Source of the DNA: CAISDA01 sp050258555
GTDB taxonomy: Bacteria; Bacteroidota; Ignavibacteria; UBA10030; UBA8401
NCBI GenBank assembly: GCA_050258555.1
Contig: JBLMZA010000169.1
Location: forward strand, 1 to 23,971
Reading direction: 5' to 3'
Length of the DNA: 23,971 nucleotides
Below are positions 6,345 to 12,425 of the stretch, piece after piece; within the stretch, counting starts at the first letter, position 1; every line of letters starts with the position of its first letter. The position numbers and the translations under genes were made by a program. Under the pieces are notes generated by a model that saw nothing but the letters and a program-made list of their open reading frames with translations, had not been told where the DNA came from and made no database searches.

Positions 6345-7895
6345 TTACCGTATCTCTTCGCGGATCGAATATTCTTTCTCGCTCTGCTGTCCCTTCGTGA
6401 TCAATTCGCCCAGAAGTCCGATCGACACGAACTGCACGCCGAGGATGATCAGGATGAGGCTCACGAGAAAGAGCGGGCGGTTGCTCAACGGCACGCCGTT
6501 GACGAATTTCTCAAATGCCAGCCATCCGCCGGTGCCCACGCCGATCAGTGTGGAGATGATGCCCCAGCCGCCGAAGAGGTGGAGCGGACGCGTTGCAAAG
6601 CGCGTCGTGAAGATCAATGTCATGAGATCCAGAAATCCGCGGAAGAAGCGGCCCATGCCGAACTTCGTCTTGCCGAATTTGCGCGGCCGGTGGTTCACCG
6701 GAATCTCGCCGATGCGGAAGCCGAGCCAGTGCGCCAATGCGGGGATGTAGCGGTGGAGTTCGCCATACACGTTCACGCTCTTGACGACGTCGCGCTTGTA
6801 TCCCTTGAGTCCGCAGTTGAAATCATGGATGCGGATGCCGGTGGTGAGGCTCGTGACGAAATTGAAGAACTTCGACGGAATGGTCTTCGTGATCGGATCG
6901 CGGCGCTTCTTCTTCCATCCCGAGACGACATCGTAGCCCGAGCGGAGCTCCTTGAGCAGGTTCGGAATTTCGGCCGGATCGTCCTGCAGATCGGCGTCCA
7001 TCGTGATCACATACTCGCCCTGCGCCTTCTGGAATCCGACCTGGATCGCGGCGCTCTTGCCGTAATTGCGGCGGAAGCGCACGGCTTTCATCCGGCGGTT
7101 GCGCGAATTGATCTCGCGCAGCACCTTGAAGGACTGGTCGGTGCTGCCGTCGTCGATGAAGATCACTTCGTAATTCTGTGTGACGCGCTGGAGCGCGGTC
7201 TTGAGCTGCTCGGAGAGTTCGCGCAGCGATTCCTCTTCGTTCAGAAGCGGCACGACCACGCTGACGAAGGAGCGGCCCGCAGGCTGCGATGACGGTCCCT
7301 GCGACTCGCGCTGTTCTCGCGGTTCGCGCTGTTCGCGGGGTTCACGCTGCTCGCGCGGCTCTCGTTGTTCGCGCTGCTGTTCCCTCTGCTGCTCGCGCTG
7401 CGGTTGCTGCTGCTGTTTCTGACGCTGGGGTCGCGCCTGGCGTTCCTGGCCTTCGCCTCTGCGCGGCTGCTGCTGATGCTGCTGAAGCGGAGAGGATTTC
7501 GGCTCGGCATGCTGGGACTGCGGCGCAGGCGGCGGAGTTTTCGATTCCGGCTGCGCCGGCGGCACCGCTGCGGACTGAGTGCTAACAGGTTGCGCGGCAA
7601 CGGGTTGCGCAGCGGCAAGCGGCGGCTCGGCGGGAACGGAAGAAGGCGTGACGGTCTCGTTTTTTTCCGTCCGCTCAGCGGCCGTCTCTTCGGTGCGGAG
7701 CACGGAGCCTTCGGCGCCTTCCGGATGTACGGCTTCCTGCGTCATATCGAGAGACGCGCCGGAAGCGGCGTCTTCTCCCGCCCCGGCCTCGGGACGCGGT
7801 CCCTTGCCGTGCGGCTTTCTGTAGCGGTTGAAGCTCTTTCGCCGAAACGGATTCGGACGCTGCTGTGATTGTTGTTCGTTTGTTTCTTCTGCCAT
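6345..7895 (-). CDS. Polyprenyl-phosphate-type GT2 glycosyltransferase with long low-complexity N-terminal extension
   Basis: The C-terminal ~310 residues (about 208-516) are a DPM1/GtrB/ArnC-like GT2 enzyme. They contain SVVVPLLNEEESL, the nucleotide-sugar site FIDDGSTDQS, NYGKSAAIQVGF, the DxD-like ITMDADLQDDPAEI, then FNCGLKGYKRDV, HRYIPALAHWLGF and PRKFGKTKFGMGRFFRG. Two hydrophobic helices follow (about 440-460 and 474-498). Such enzymes charge undecaprenyl phosphate with a sugar at the inner membrane. The first ~205 residues are unlike the family: Pro, Gln, Ala, Arg and Glu rich, without predicted fold, ending in tandem REQREP hexapeptides. The start is taken at ATG 7895 (MAEETNEQQ). 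A TTG at 7922 lies just after GGGAG and would add nine residues. The gene is flanked by terminators on both sides and appears monocistronic. Confidence 0.92.
   Translation of the reverse strand: MAEETNEQQSQQRPNPFRRKSFNRYRKPHGKGPRPEAGAGEDAASGASLDMTQEAVHPEGAEGSVLRTEETAAERTEKNETVTPSSVPAEPPLAAAQPVAAQPVSTQSAAVPPAQPESKTPPPAPQSQHAEPKSSPLQQHQQQPRRGEGQERQARPQRQKQQQQPQREQQREQQREQREPREQREPREQREPREQRESQGPSSQPAGRSFVSVVVPLLNEEESLRELSEQLKTALQRVTQNYEVIFIDDGSTDQSFKVLREINSRNRRMKAVRFRRNYGKSAAIQVGFQKAQGEYVITMDADLQDDPAEIPNLLKELRSGYDVVSGWKKKRRDPITKTIPSKFFNFVTSLTTGIRIHDFNCGLKGYKRDVVKSVNVYGELHRYIPALAHWLGFRIGEIPVNHRPRKFGKTKFGMGRFFRGFLDLMTLIFTTRFATRPLHLFGGWGIISTLIGVGTGGWLAFEKFVNGVPLSNRPLFLVSLILIILGVQFVSIGLLGELITKGQQSEKEYSIREEIR
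7305..7397 (-). repeat. Tandem ~18-bp repeats encoding REQREP hexapeptides
   Basis: Inside the GT2 gene, residues about 167-197 are tandem copies of Arg-Glu-Gln/Pro triplets (REQQREQQ then four near-identical REQREP units). At the DNA level the 18-base units vary at third codon positions, so the array is an old or selected one and not a fresh slippage product. It ends 10 residues before the catalytic domain. Confidence 0.85.
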
Positions 7896-7998
7896 GATGA
7901 TTCTGGTTGATAAGGATTCCAAATTCTCCCTAAGGTAAGATTATTCAGTATGAAAAGCAATGCAGAGGGCCGAAAGAGGCGTATTTTCAAGGAAGGGC

Positions 7999-8061
7999 AA
8001 AAAAAATCCTCCGCATGCATCTTCACGTCCATGTGTGTGTGTGAGGATGTATGCGGAGGAT
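7999..8061 (-). terminator. Long-stem intrinsic terminator after the FmdB gene
   Basis: Arms 8006-8026 and 8041-8061 pair over 21 positions, with two mismatches that remain G-U in the minus-strand transcript; the outer 11 bp (ATCCTCCGCAT / ATGCGGAGGAT) are perfect. The stem is followed on the minus strand by eight T (8006-7999). It ends the sigma/thioredoxin/FmdB cluster. Confidence 0.85.
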
Positions 8062-8119
8062 CGATGTCTGTATGCATCAGATGATGCGCGCGCGCGGACA
8101 GTACCGAGAAAAAAATTCT

Positions 8120-8365
8120 CTAGTTCAATCCGCATGCTCCGCCGGAACAGCCGCAGCCTCCGGCGCCGTCGCAGGATCCGCCTCCCGCGCTGAACGAATC
8201 CGATGCGGAGGAGCCCATGACGGCCGCAGCGGGCACGGACATCATTTTTTTGTACCGGCGCGACTGGCACTTCGGGCAGATGATCTCTTCCGTTTCTTCG
8301 CGCACCTTATGAAAGACCTCATAGCGCGCACTGCAGTCTTCGCAGCGATAATCATAGATCGGCAT
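8120..8365 (-). CDS. FmdB family zinc-ribbon protein
   Basis: The 81-residue protein begins MPIYDYRCEDC and has a second CPKC pair (C8, C11, C30, C33), the four-cysteine zinc ribbon of the FmdB/CxxC_CxxC_SSSS regulatory-protein family. The function of the family is poorly defined; a regulatory role in amide metabolism was proposed for the namesake. The last ~20 residues form a Gly/Cys-rich tail with four additional cysteines (C65, C71, C73, C78) ending in ACGLN, which could bind metal or respond to redox state. ATG at 8365 is preferred to the longer open frame because the family begins MPxYxYxC and AAGGGGA precedes it by about nine bases. It starts 19 bases after the trxA stop and is very likely co-transcribed with it. 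Confidence 0.9.
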   Translation of the reverse strand: MPIYDYRCEDCSARYEVFHKVREETEEIICPKCQSRRYKKMMSVPAAAVMGSSASDSFSAGGGSCDGAGGCGCSGGACGLN

Positions 8366-8384
8366 ACTCGTGCATTCCCCTTTT

Positions 8385-8750
8385 TTAGTTCGAAACCGTC
8401 GTGAGCAATTCCTCTTCGATGGCCTGCTTGAGCGCGGCCTTGGGCAGCGCGCCGACGGCCATCTTCGGCTGGCCTTCCTTCGGCACAAAGAGCAGTGAAG
8501 GAATGCTCCGGATGCCGAACGCGCCGGCCAGTTCCTGTTCTTCTTCCGTATTGACCTTATAGAAGTTCACTTTGCCTTTGTATTCGACAGAGAGCTCGTC
8601 GATAATCGGCGCCACCATGCGGCACGGTCCGCACCACTCGGCCCAGAAGTCGATCACCACCGGCAGGTCGCCCTGGAACTTCCATTCCTTGTTGTGTTCG
8701 TAGTCGAAGACTTTCTTCAGAAAATCGCTTTTTGTCATCCGCTCTGCCAT
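8385..8750 (-). CDS. trxA: Thioredoxin
   Basis: The 121-residue protein has a complete thioredoxin fold: VVIDFWAEWCGPCRMVAPII with the redox-active WCGPC at residues 39-43, VNFYKVNTEEEQELAGAFGIRSIPSLLF with the cis-proline loop (about residue 83), and the C-terminal helix. It reduces protein disulfides in the cytoplasm (no signal peptide). It carries an N-terminal extension of about 25 residues compared with E. coli thioredoxin. ATG at 8750 has AAGGAG nine bases before it. It sits between the DUF2892 gene and FmdB; a candidate promoter at 8852-8881 could serve trxA-fmdB separately from the sigma genes. Gene context points to thiol-stress control. Confidence 0.95.
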   Translation of the reverse strand: MAERMTKSDFLKKVFDYEHNKEWKFQGDLPVVIDFWAEWCGPCRMVAPIIDELSVEYKGKVNFYKVNTEEEQELAGAFGIRSIPSLLFVPKEGQPKMAVGALPKAALKQAIEEELLTTVSN

Positions 8751-8851
8751 AACTCATCTCTCCTTCTTCGTTTTGAAAAAAATGAACATTGCTCTCCGCA
8801 CGCAGTCCACGCTCGTCTGCGTGATGCATTCATGCTTTTGTCGTCCCCTCT

Positions 8852-8881
8852 ATATTAGAGCGGCGCGGCATGCTCCGACAA
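8852..8881 (-). promoter_or_regulatory. Candidate promoter for trxA-fmdB
   Basis: On the minus strand TTGTCG (8881-8876) is followed after 18 bases by TAATAT (8857-8852), about 100 bases upstream of trxA and just past the stop of the DUF2892 gene. The -35 is two mismatches from consensus and the spacer is one base longer than ideal. Confidence 0.4.
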
Positions 8882-8885
8882 CGCG

Positions 8886-9101
8886 TTATTTTGCGATCTT
8901 TTGCGTCCCGCCCACGGGTTTCTCGAGCGTCGAGAAATTAAAGATCCTGTAGAGCGGACAGAAGCTCACAAACGCCGTTGCCAGCGGAATGATGCCCAGA
9001 AGCCCCCACCACGTCTGCGGGCCCCAGACTATGAGGGATAACAACACCAGACCCAAAATAATTCTGAGGATTCTGTCGGTCGGTCCGATATTGGGTTGCA
9101 T
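8886..9101 (-). CDS. Small membrane protein, DUF2892 (YgaP-like transmembrane domain)
   Basis: The 71-residue protein starts MQPNIGPTDRILRIILG, typical of DUF2892. It has two hydrophobic helices (about residues 12-27 and 31-46) separated by WGPQTWWGLLG, followed by CPLYRIFNFST. The domain is the membrane part of E. coli YgaP, where it is fused to a sulfurtransferase (rhodanese) domain; here it is stand-alone. A strong AAAGGAG lies eight bases before ATG 9101. It is placed between the zinc anti-sigma gene (58 bases upstream) and trxA, suggesting a link to thiol or sulfide chemistry by context only. Its own biochemical activity is unknown. Confidence 0.85.
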   Translation of the reverse strand: MQPNIGPTDRILRIILGLVLLSLIVWGPQTWWGLLGIIPLATAFVSFCPLYRIFNFSTLEKPVGGTQKIAK

Positions 9102-9159
9102 GGATATCGCTCCTTTCTTCTGCTCTTACCGATGTGATGCAGGCACCGAAGCAAAGGAT

Positions 9160-9429
9160 TCAGGAGTGTTTCCTGCCGGATTTGATCGACTGCAAAAGAT
9201 CGCGTGTCGCCCGCGCAGGCAGCGGGGGAAGCGGGTAGGAGGCGTAGAGCTGAACGGTCTTTTGCAGCGAAGCGAGATACGCGCTGCAGTTGGCGCACTG
9301 GCTCACATGCGCGCGCATGGCCTGGCATTCGGGCGAATTCATATCGGCGCCCAGCGTGTCGCACATATGCCGGAAGACCTGCCGGCAGGTTGTGCATTGT
9401 TTCGGTGTCGTCTTCTTGCGTGGATTCAT
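9160..9429 (-). CDS. RsrA-like zinc-binding anti-sigma factor (zf-HC2)
   Basis: The 89-residue protein has the zinc anti-sigma motif HVSQCANC (H41-x3-C45-x2-C48). Further cysteines lie at C12, C15, C23 and C35, the last in SPECQAMRAH, which matches the Cys-x5-H spacing of the RsrA/mycothiol anti-sigma family. In RsrA, oxidation of these thiols releases zinc and frees the sigma factor. The protein has no transmembrane segment, so it would sense a cytoplasmic signal and not an envelope one. ATG at 9429 is preferred; an in-frame GTG at 9438 would add three residues. It follows the ECF sigma gene by 32 bases, the standard sigma/anti-sigma arrangement. The redox function is inferred from the motif and from the neighbouring thioredoxin. 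Confidence 0.85.
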   Translation of the reverse strand: MNPRKKTTPKQCTTCRQVFRHMCDTLGADMNSPECQAMRAHVSQCANCSAYLASLQKTVQLYASYPLPPLPARATRDLLQSIKSGRKHS

Positions 9430-9461
9430 AGCACACACACAGTGTCCGAAAAAATTGTTTT

Positions 9462-10073
9462 TTACTGCTTCATATATTGATGCAGCTCGTTGCGCAGAAA
9501 AACGCGCGCGCGGCGCAGGCGCGATTTCACGGCCGGAACGGAAAGATGGAGGATCCTGGCCGTCTCTTCGGCCGACTGGTGTTCGACGTCGCGGAGCACG
9601 AAGACCACGCGATATTCGGCCGGCAGCTTCTGTATCGCACGGTCGAGCGTGGACTGCAGCTCGGTGTTCATCAATTTCTCGATCGGCGTCTCATCCCACG
9701 ACTGCACGAAGCGCGCGCCGTGCTCATCCTCATCCATATGCGGCGCATCGAGCGATTCCATTTCGGCATCGAGCTTGCGCTTCCTGTGCTTCATCAGACA
9801 GTTGTTGGCGACGATCGAGTAGAGCCACGTCGAAAACTTCGACTTGCCGTCGAACTGGTCGAGCTTCCGGTACACATTGATGAACGTGTCCTGGTACGAC
9901 TCTTCGGCCTTGTGCGCATCGCGGCAGAGCTTGAATGAAAATCCATGGACCATCGCACCGTATCGGCGCACGAGTTCGGTAAACGCGCGCTCATCGCCCG
10001 CCCGCGCAAGGCGGAGCAGGTCGTCGTCGGTGCTGCCGGTCAGGGTTTCGGTCTTCATTGTATGTGATGCCAT
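9462..10073 (-). CDS. ECF-family RNA polymerase sigma factor (sigma-E/sigma-R type)
   Basis: The 203-residue protein has region 2 (about residues 17-95), including ERAFTELVRRYGAMVHGFSF, DAHKAEESYQDTFINVYRKL and FSTWLYSIVANNCLMKHRKR. A short acidic linker follows, then region 4 (about 145-198) with LPAEYRVVFVLRDVEHQSAEE and the helix-turn-helix LSVPAVKSRLRRARVFLR. Regions 1 and 3 are absent, as in ECF sigma factors. ATG at 10073 is chosen; AGGA lies very close before it, and ATG 10058 (MKTETL) and a TTG at 10109 are alternatives. It is the first gene of the cluster with its anti-sigma factor. It is transcribed divergently from the metallo-hydrolase gene; no recognisable ECF-type autoregulatory promoter was found in the 143-base spacer. 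Confidence 0.93.
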   Translation of the reverse strand: MASHTMKTETLTGSTDDDLLRLARAGDERAFTELVRRYGAMVHGFSFKLCRDAHKAEESYQDTFINVYRKLDQFDGKSKFSTWLYSIVANNCLMKHRKRKLDAEMESLDAPHMDEDEHGARFVQSWDETPIEKLMNTELQSTLDRAIQKLPAEYRVVFVLRDVEHQSAEETARILHLSVPAVKSRLRRARVFLRNELHQYMKQ

Positions 10074-10216
10074 GTTCCTGTCGGAGGATTCAAGTGCTGT
10101 ACACCACAAACATACAAATATTTTTGCTCAGATACATCTCCACATTCGGGGCGAACCTTTTTTCCGTTGTTCTGTTATAGAAAAAAAGAGAGTGTTGAAT
10201 TTTTTGTGCATGTGGT

Positions 10217-11290
10217 ATGCCGCTTCCCCGTTCACCGAATAAGCGGGCAGCCTTAAAGGTACTCGCACCGTTCCCCTTCATCCTTGCAGCGCGCAGTTCC
10301 CTCAGGCTTCACTCCCCGCACCATGCCAAGCCTCAGGCGCATCATACGCCGCAGGGCTTCTGCAATCCTGCGCCCGATTTCGTCGAAGCCCGGGGCTGGC
10401 AGTTTGCGCTCTGGATCCTGCGCCGCGCCCTGCATTTGTTCTTCCGGCCGGAGCCCGTCGTGATCCCGCGCATCGACAACGACGGCTCATGGCTTCGCAC
10501 GAGCCATGGGCACGACACGCTGACCTGGATCGGGCATGCGACCTGCCTTCTGCAGATGGAGGGAACAACGATTCTCACCGATCCGGTCTGGGCGCGCCGC
10601 GCCGGTCCCTTCACGCATCTGGGTTCCGTCCGCGTGAGCGATCCCGGACTGAAGCTGGAAGACCTGCCGGATGTCGACATGGTCGTGATCTCGCACAATC
10701 ATTACGACCATCTCGACCGCGATGCGATCATGCGGCTTGCGGCACGCAACAGCCGCACCGTCTTTTGCGTGCCGCTCGGTCTCGCCGACTGGATGCGCGA
10801 GCGCGGCGCCTCCGTTGTCCGCGAGTTCGACTGGTGGGATGAGGCGGTGATCGACGGCCTGACCGTGACCTGCACACCGGCGCAGCATTTTTCAGGCCGC
10901 GGGCTCGCCGACCGCAACCGCACGCTCTGGGCGGCCTGGAGCATCAAAGGCAAAAAGAAGAGCGTCTTTTTCGGCGGCGATTCGGGCTACGCCCGCTTCT
11001 ACAAGGAAATCGGACAGCGCCTGGGTCCCTTCGATCTCGCCGTGCTCCCGATCGGCGCCTATGCGCCGCGGCACCTGATGCGCCCCATACACATGGATCC
11101 GGCCGAGGCGGTGCAGGCCTCGCTCGATCTCGAGGCGCGCGCCATGCTCGGCACGCACTGGGGCACATTCCAATTGAGCGACGAGCGCGCCGACGATCCG
11201 CCGAAGAAGATGGAAGAAGCCGTGCGCTCCCGCAATCTGGCGCACGAGCACTTCTGGACGTTCATGGTCGGCGAGACGCGCATTCTTTAA
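10217..11290 (+). CDS. MBL-fold metallo-hydrolase, NAPE-PLD/UlaG-like
   Basis: The 357-residue protein carries the metallo-beta-lactamase motif SHNHYDHLD (H160, H162, D164, H165). It is followed by PAQHFSGRG, FGGDSGYA (metal-bridging Asp) and LGTHWGTFQLS with a further metal-binding His. WIGHATCLLQMEGTTILTDP (about 104-123) and GFCNPAPDF (about 47-55) match the N-acylphosphatidylethanolamine-hydrolysing phospholipase D-like family. Members hydrolyse phosphodiester bonds, but the bacterial substrate is usually unknown. The start at 10217 is the only Met before the conserved region and has no clear ribosome site; the first ~45 residues are basic and low in conservation, so the true start may be later at a non-ATG codon. 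It stands alone between the sigma gene and rpmH. Confidence 0.88.
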   Translation: MPLPRSPNKRAALKVLAPFPFILAARSSLRLHSPHHAKPQAHHTPQGFCNPAPDFVEARGWQFALWILRRALHLFFRPEPVVIPRIDNDGSWLRTSHGHDTLTWIGHATCLLQMEGTTILTDPVWARRAGPFTHLGSVRVSDPGLKLEDLPDVDMVVISHNHYDHLDRDAIMRLAARNSRTVFCVPLGLADWMRERGASVVREFDWWDEAVIDGLTVTCTPAQHFSGRGLADRNRTLWAAWSIKGKKKSVFFGGDSGYARFYKEIGQRLGPFDLAVLPIGAYAPRHLMRPIHMDPAEAVQASLDLEARAMLGTHWGTFQLSDERADDPPKKMEEAVRSRNLAHEHFWTFMVGETRIL

Positions 11291-11369
11291 TCATACGCCC
11301 CTCCATCCCCTCCCGCGCGTACTCGGGTCCGCCCCATCCGTGCGCGTGAGAAAAACCGCAGCTCCGCTC

Positions 11370-11398
11370 TTGTTTCTTTCGATTTATTTCCGTAATTT
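11370..11398 (+). promoter_or_regulatory. Candidate promoter of the rpmH operon
   Basis: TTGTTT (11370-11375), a 17-base spacer and TAATTT (11393-11398, within an A/T-rich TAATTTTATAG) lie about 100 bases upstream of rpmH. The leader between it and rpmH contains a GGG-CCC-like small hairpin followed by T6 (about 11452-11467) that could attenuate transcription. Confidence 0.4.
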
Positions 11399-11498
11399 TA
11401 TAGGCAATGTCGAAAAAAGGATTGTTCCGCCAGACGACACACGCGTGCCTGGGGCCCAACCCTTTTTTGTTTATTTTTACTCGGGAGACTAAAACACC

Positions 11499-11645
11499 AT
11501 GAAACGCACGTTCCAGCCGCACAACAGAAAACGCAAGAACACGCACGGGTTCCGCGAGCGCATGTCCACCAAGAACGGACGCGCCGTCATCAACCGCCGC
11601 CGTGCCAAAGGCCGTCACAAGCTGACAGTCAGCGACGAAAAGTAA
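11499..11645 (+). CDS. rpmH: 50S ribosomal protein L34 (bL34)
   Basis: A 48-residue, highly basic protein reads MKRTFQPHNRKRKNTHGFRE, then RMSTKNGRAVINRRRAKGRH and KLTVSDEK. This is the canonical L34: MKRTxQP start, HGFRxRM centre, GRxVixxRRxKGR end. It is slightly longer than the usual 44-46 residues because of the TVSDEK tail. GGGAG lies 11 bases before the ATG. It is the first gene of the conserved rpmH-rnpA-yidD-yidC group found next to oriC in many bacteria, although no dnaA or DnaA-box cluster was seen here. Confidence 0.97.
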   Translation: MKRTFQPHNRKRKNTHGFRERMSTKNGRAVINRRRAKGRHKLTVSDEK

Positions 11646-11654
11646 GATTCCGGA

Positions 11655-11700
11655 GCCGGTGCGGCTTCAACACCTGCCGGCCATCCGTTTTTTCCTTTTT
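11655..11700 (+). terminator. Possible weak terminator/attenuator between rpmH and rnpA
   Basis: GCCGG (11655-11659) pairs with CCGGC (11677-11681) and is followed, after six bases, by TTTTTTCCTTTTT. The stem is short and separated from the T tract. It could partly terminate, giving more L34 than RNase P protein, or be incidental. Confidence 0.25.
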
Positions 11701-11747
11701 GCTGATTCATCACAGACTATTTTTTGTTCTCACTACTCGTTCAGCGA

Positions 11748-12167
11748 GTGCGCTCAACTCTTCCGAAATCCATGATCCTGCGCGGGCATGACGCCTTCGG
11801 CGACGTGCTTGCGCACGGACGGCTCATACACGGCCACTGGATCCGGTGCTACGTGCGCATTCATCAGTATGAGGAGATGTACCCGGAATTCGGCAATCCT
11901 GTGCAGTTGGGATTTGCAGTCCCGAAAAAGATTGCATCGTCGGCCGTGCTTCGCAACCGGATCAAACGGCTGATGCGCGAGACGGTCCGACTGGAGAAAG
12001 AACCGCTGTGGAACGGCCTGCGCCGGCAGAAGAAGACGGCTGTCATCGTCATGATGCTTCGCAGGCACGATACGGCTCTCTTGAAACACCTTTCACTCAC
12101 CGACATTGCCGATGAATGGCATGCGATGATTCCGAAAATTCTTTCTCTTTGCCAAGTTCAGGGCTAA
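11748..12167 (+). CDS. rnpA: Ribonuclease P protein component
   Basis: The protein has the RnpA signature KIASSAVLRNRIKRLMRET (the R-N-R-x-K-R-x-x-R helix that contacts P RNA and tRNA leader). It is preceded by LGFAVPKK and an N-terminal LPKSMILRGHDAFGDVLAHG, as in the family. It is the protein cofactor of RNase P, which removes 5' leaders from pre-tRNA. Position directly after rpmH confirms it. The start is uncertain because none has a ribosome site: GTG 11748 (139 residues, used here) puts the family's LPK motif near the N terminus; TTG 11724 gives 147 residues and ATG 11772 gives 131. yidD begins 10 bases after its stop. Confidence 0.93.
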   Translation: MRSTLPKSMILRGHDAFGDVLAHGRLIHGHWIRCYVRIHQYEEMYPEFGNPVQLGFAVPKKIASSAVLRNRIKRLMRETVRLEKEPLWNGLRRQKKTAVIVMMLRRHDTALLKHLSLTDIADEWHAMIPKILSLCQVQG

Positions 12168-12177
12168 ACGCGCACCT

Positions 12178-12390
12178 ATGAAAACCTTGCTGATTTTTTT
12201 CGTGCGGGCATATCAGATCCTCCTCTCTCCGCTTCTTCCGGCCAATACGTGCCGATTCTATCCCACATGTTCACAATACGCCATCGACGCCCTGCGGAAG
12301 TACGGCGCCCTGAAGGGCATGTGGCTTGCCGCGAAGCGCATCGCCAAGTGCCATCCGTATCATGAAGGCGGATACGATCCCGTTCAATAA
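12178..12390 (+). CDS. yidD: Membrane protein insertion efficiency factor YidD
   Basis: The 70-residue protein has the invariant YidD core CRFYPTCSQYAIDAL (about residues 25-39), followed by GALKGMWLAAKRIAKCHPYHEGGYDPVQ. It opens with an amphipathic, membrane-associated helix, MKTLLIFFVRAYQILLSPLL. The three conserved cysteines (C25, C31, C58) are present. YidD helps YidC insert inner-membrane proteins. It lies between rnpA and yidC in the standard order, with short gaps of 10 and 35 bases. Confidence 0.96.
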   Translation: MKTLLIFFVRAYQILLSPLLPANTCRFYPTCSQYAIDALRKYGALKGMWLAAKRIAKCHPYHEGGYDPVQ

Positions 12391-12425
12391 CAACATCATT
12401 TTGACTTTCCGGAGCAACAACGCAC

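Noticed and set aside
7300..7400. Possible CRISPR-like or satellite array
   Set aside because: The 18-base units are contiguous, in frame and encode REQREP peptides; there are no spacers.
11452..11467. GGGCCCAACCC followed by T6 before rpmH as a terminator
   Set aside because: The stem is only three base pairs and lies downstream of the best rpmH promoter; at most a weak attenuator.
11291..11498. Chromosome origin next to rpmH
   Set aside because: No cluster of DnaA boxes, no dnaA gene and no A+T-rich unwinding block of convincing size was seen, although rpmH-rnpA-yidC often lie near oriC.
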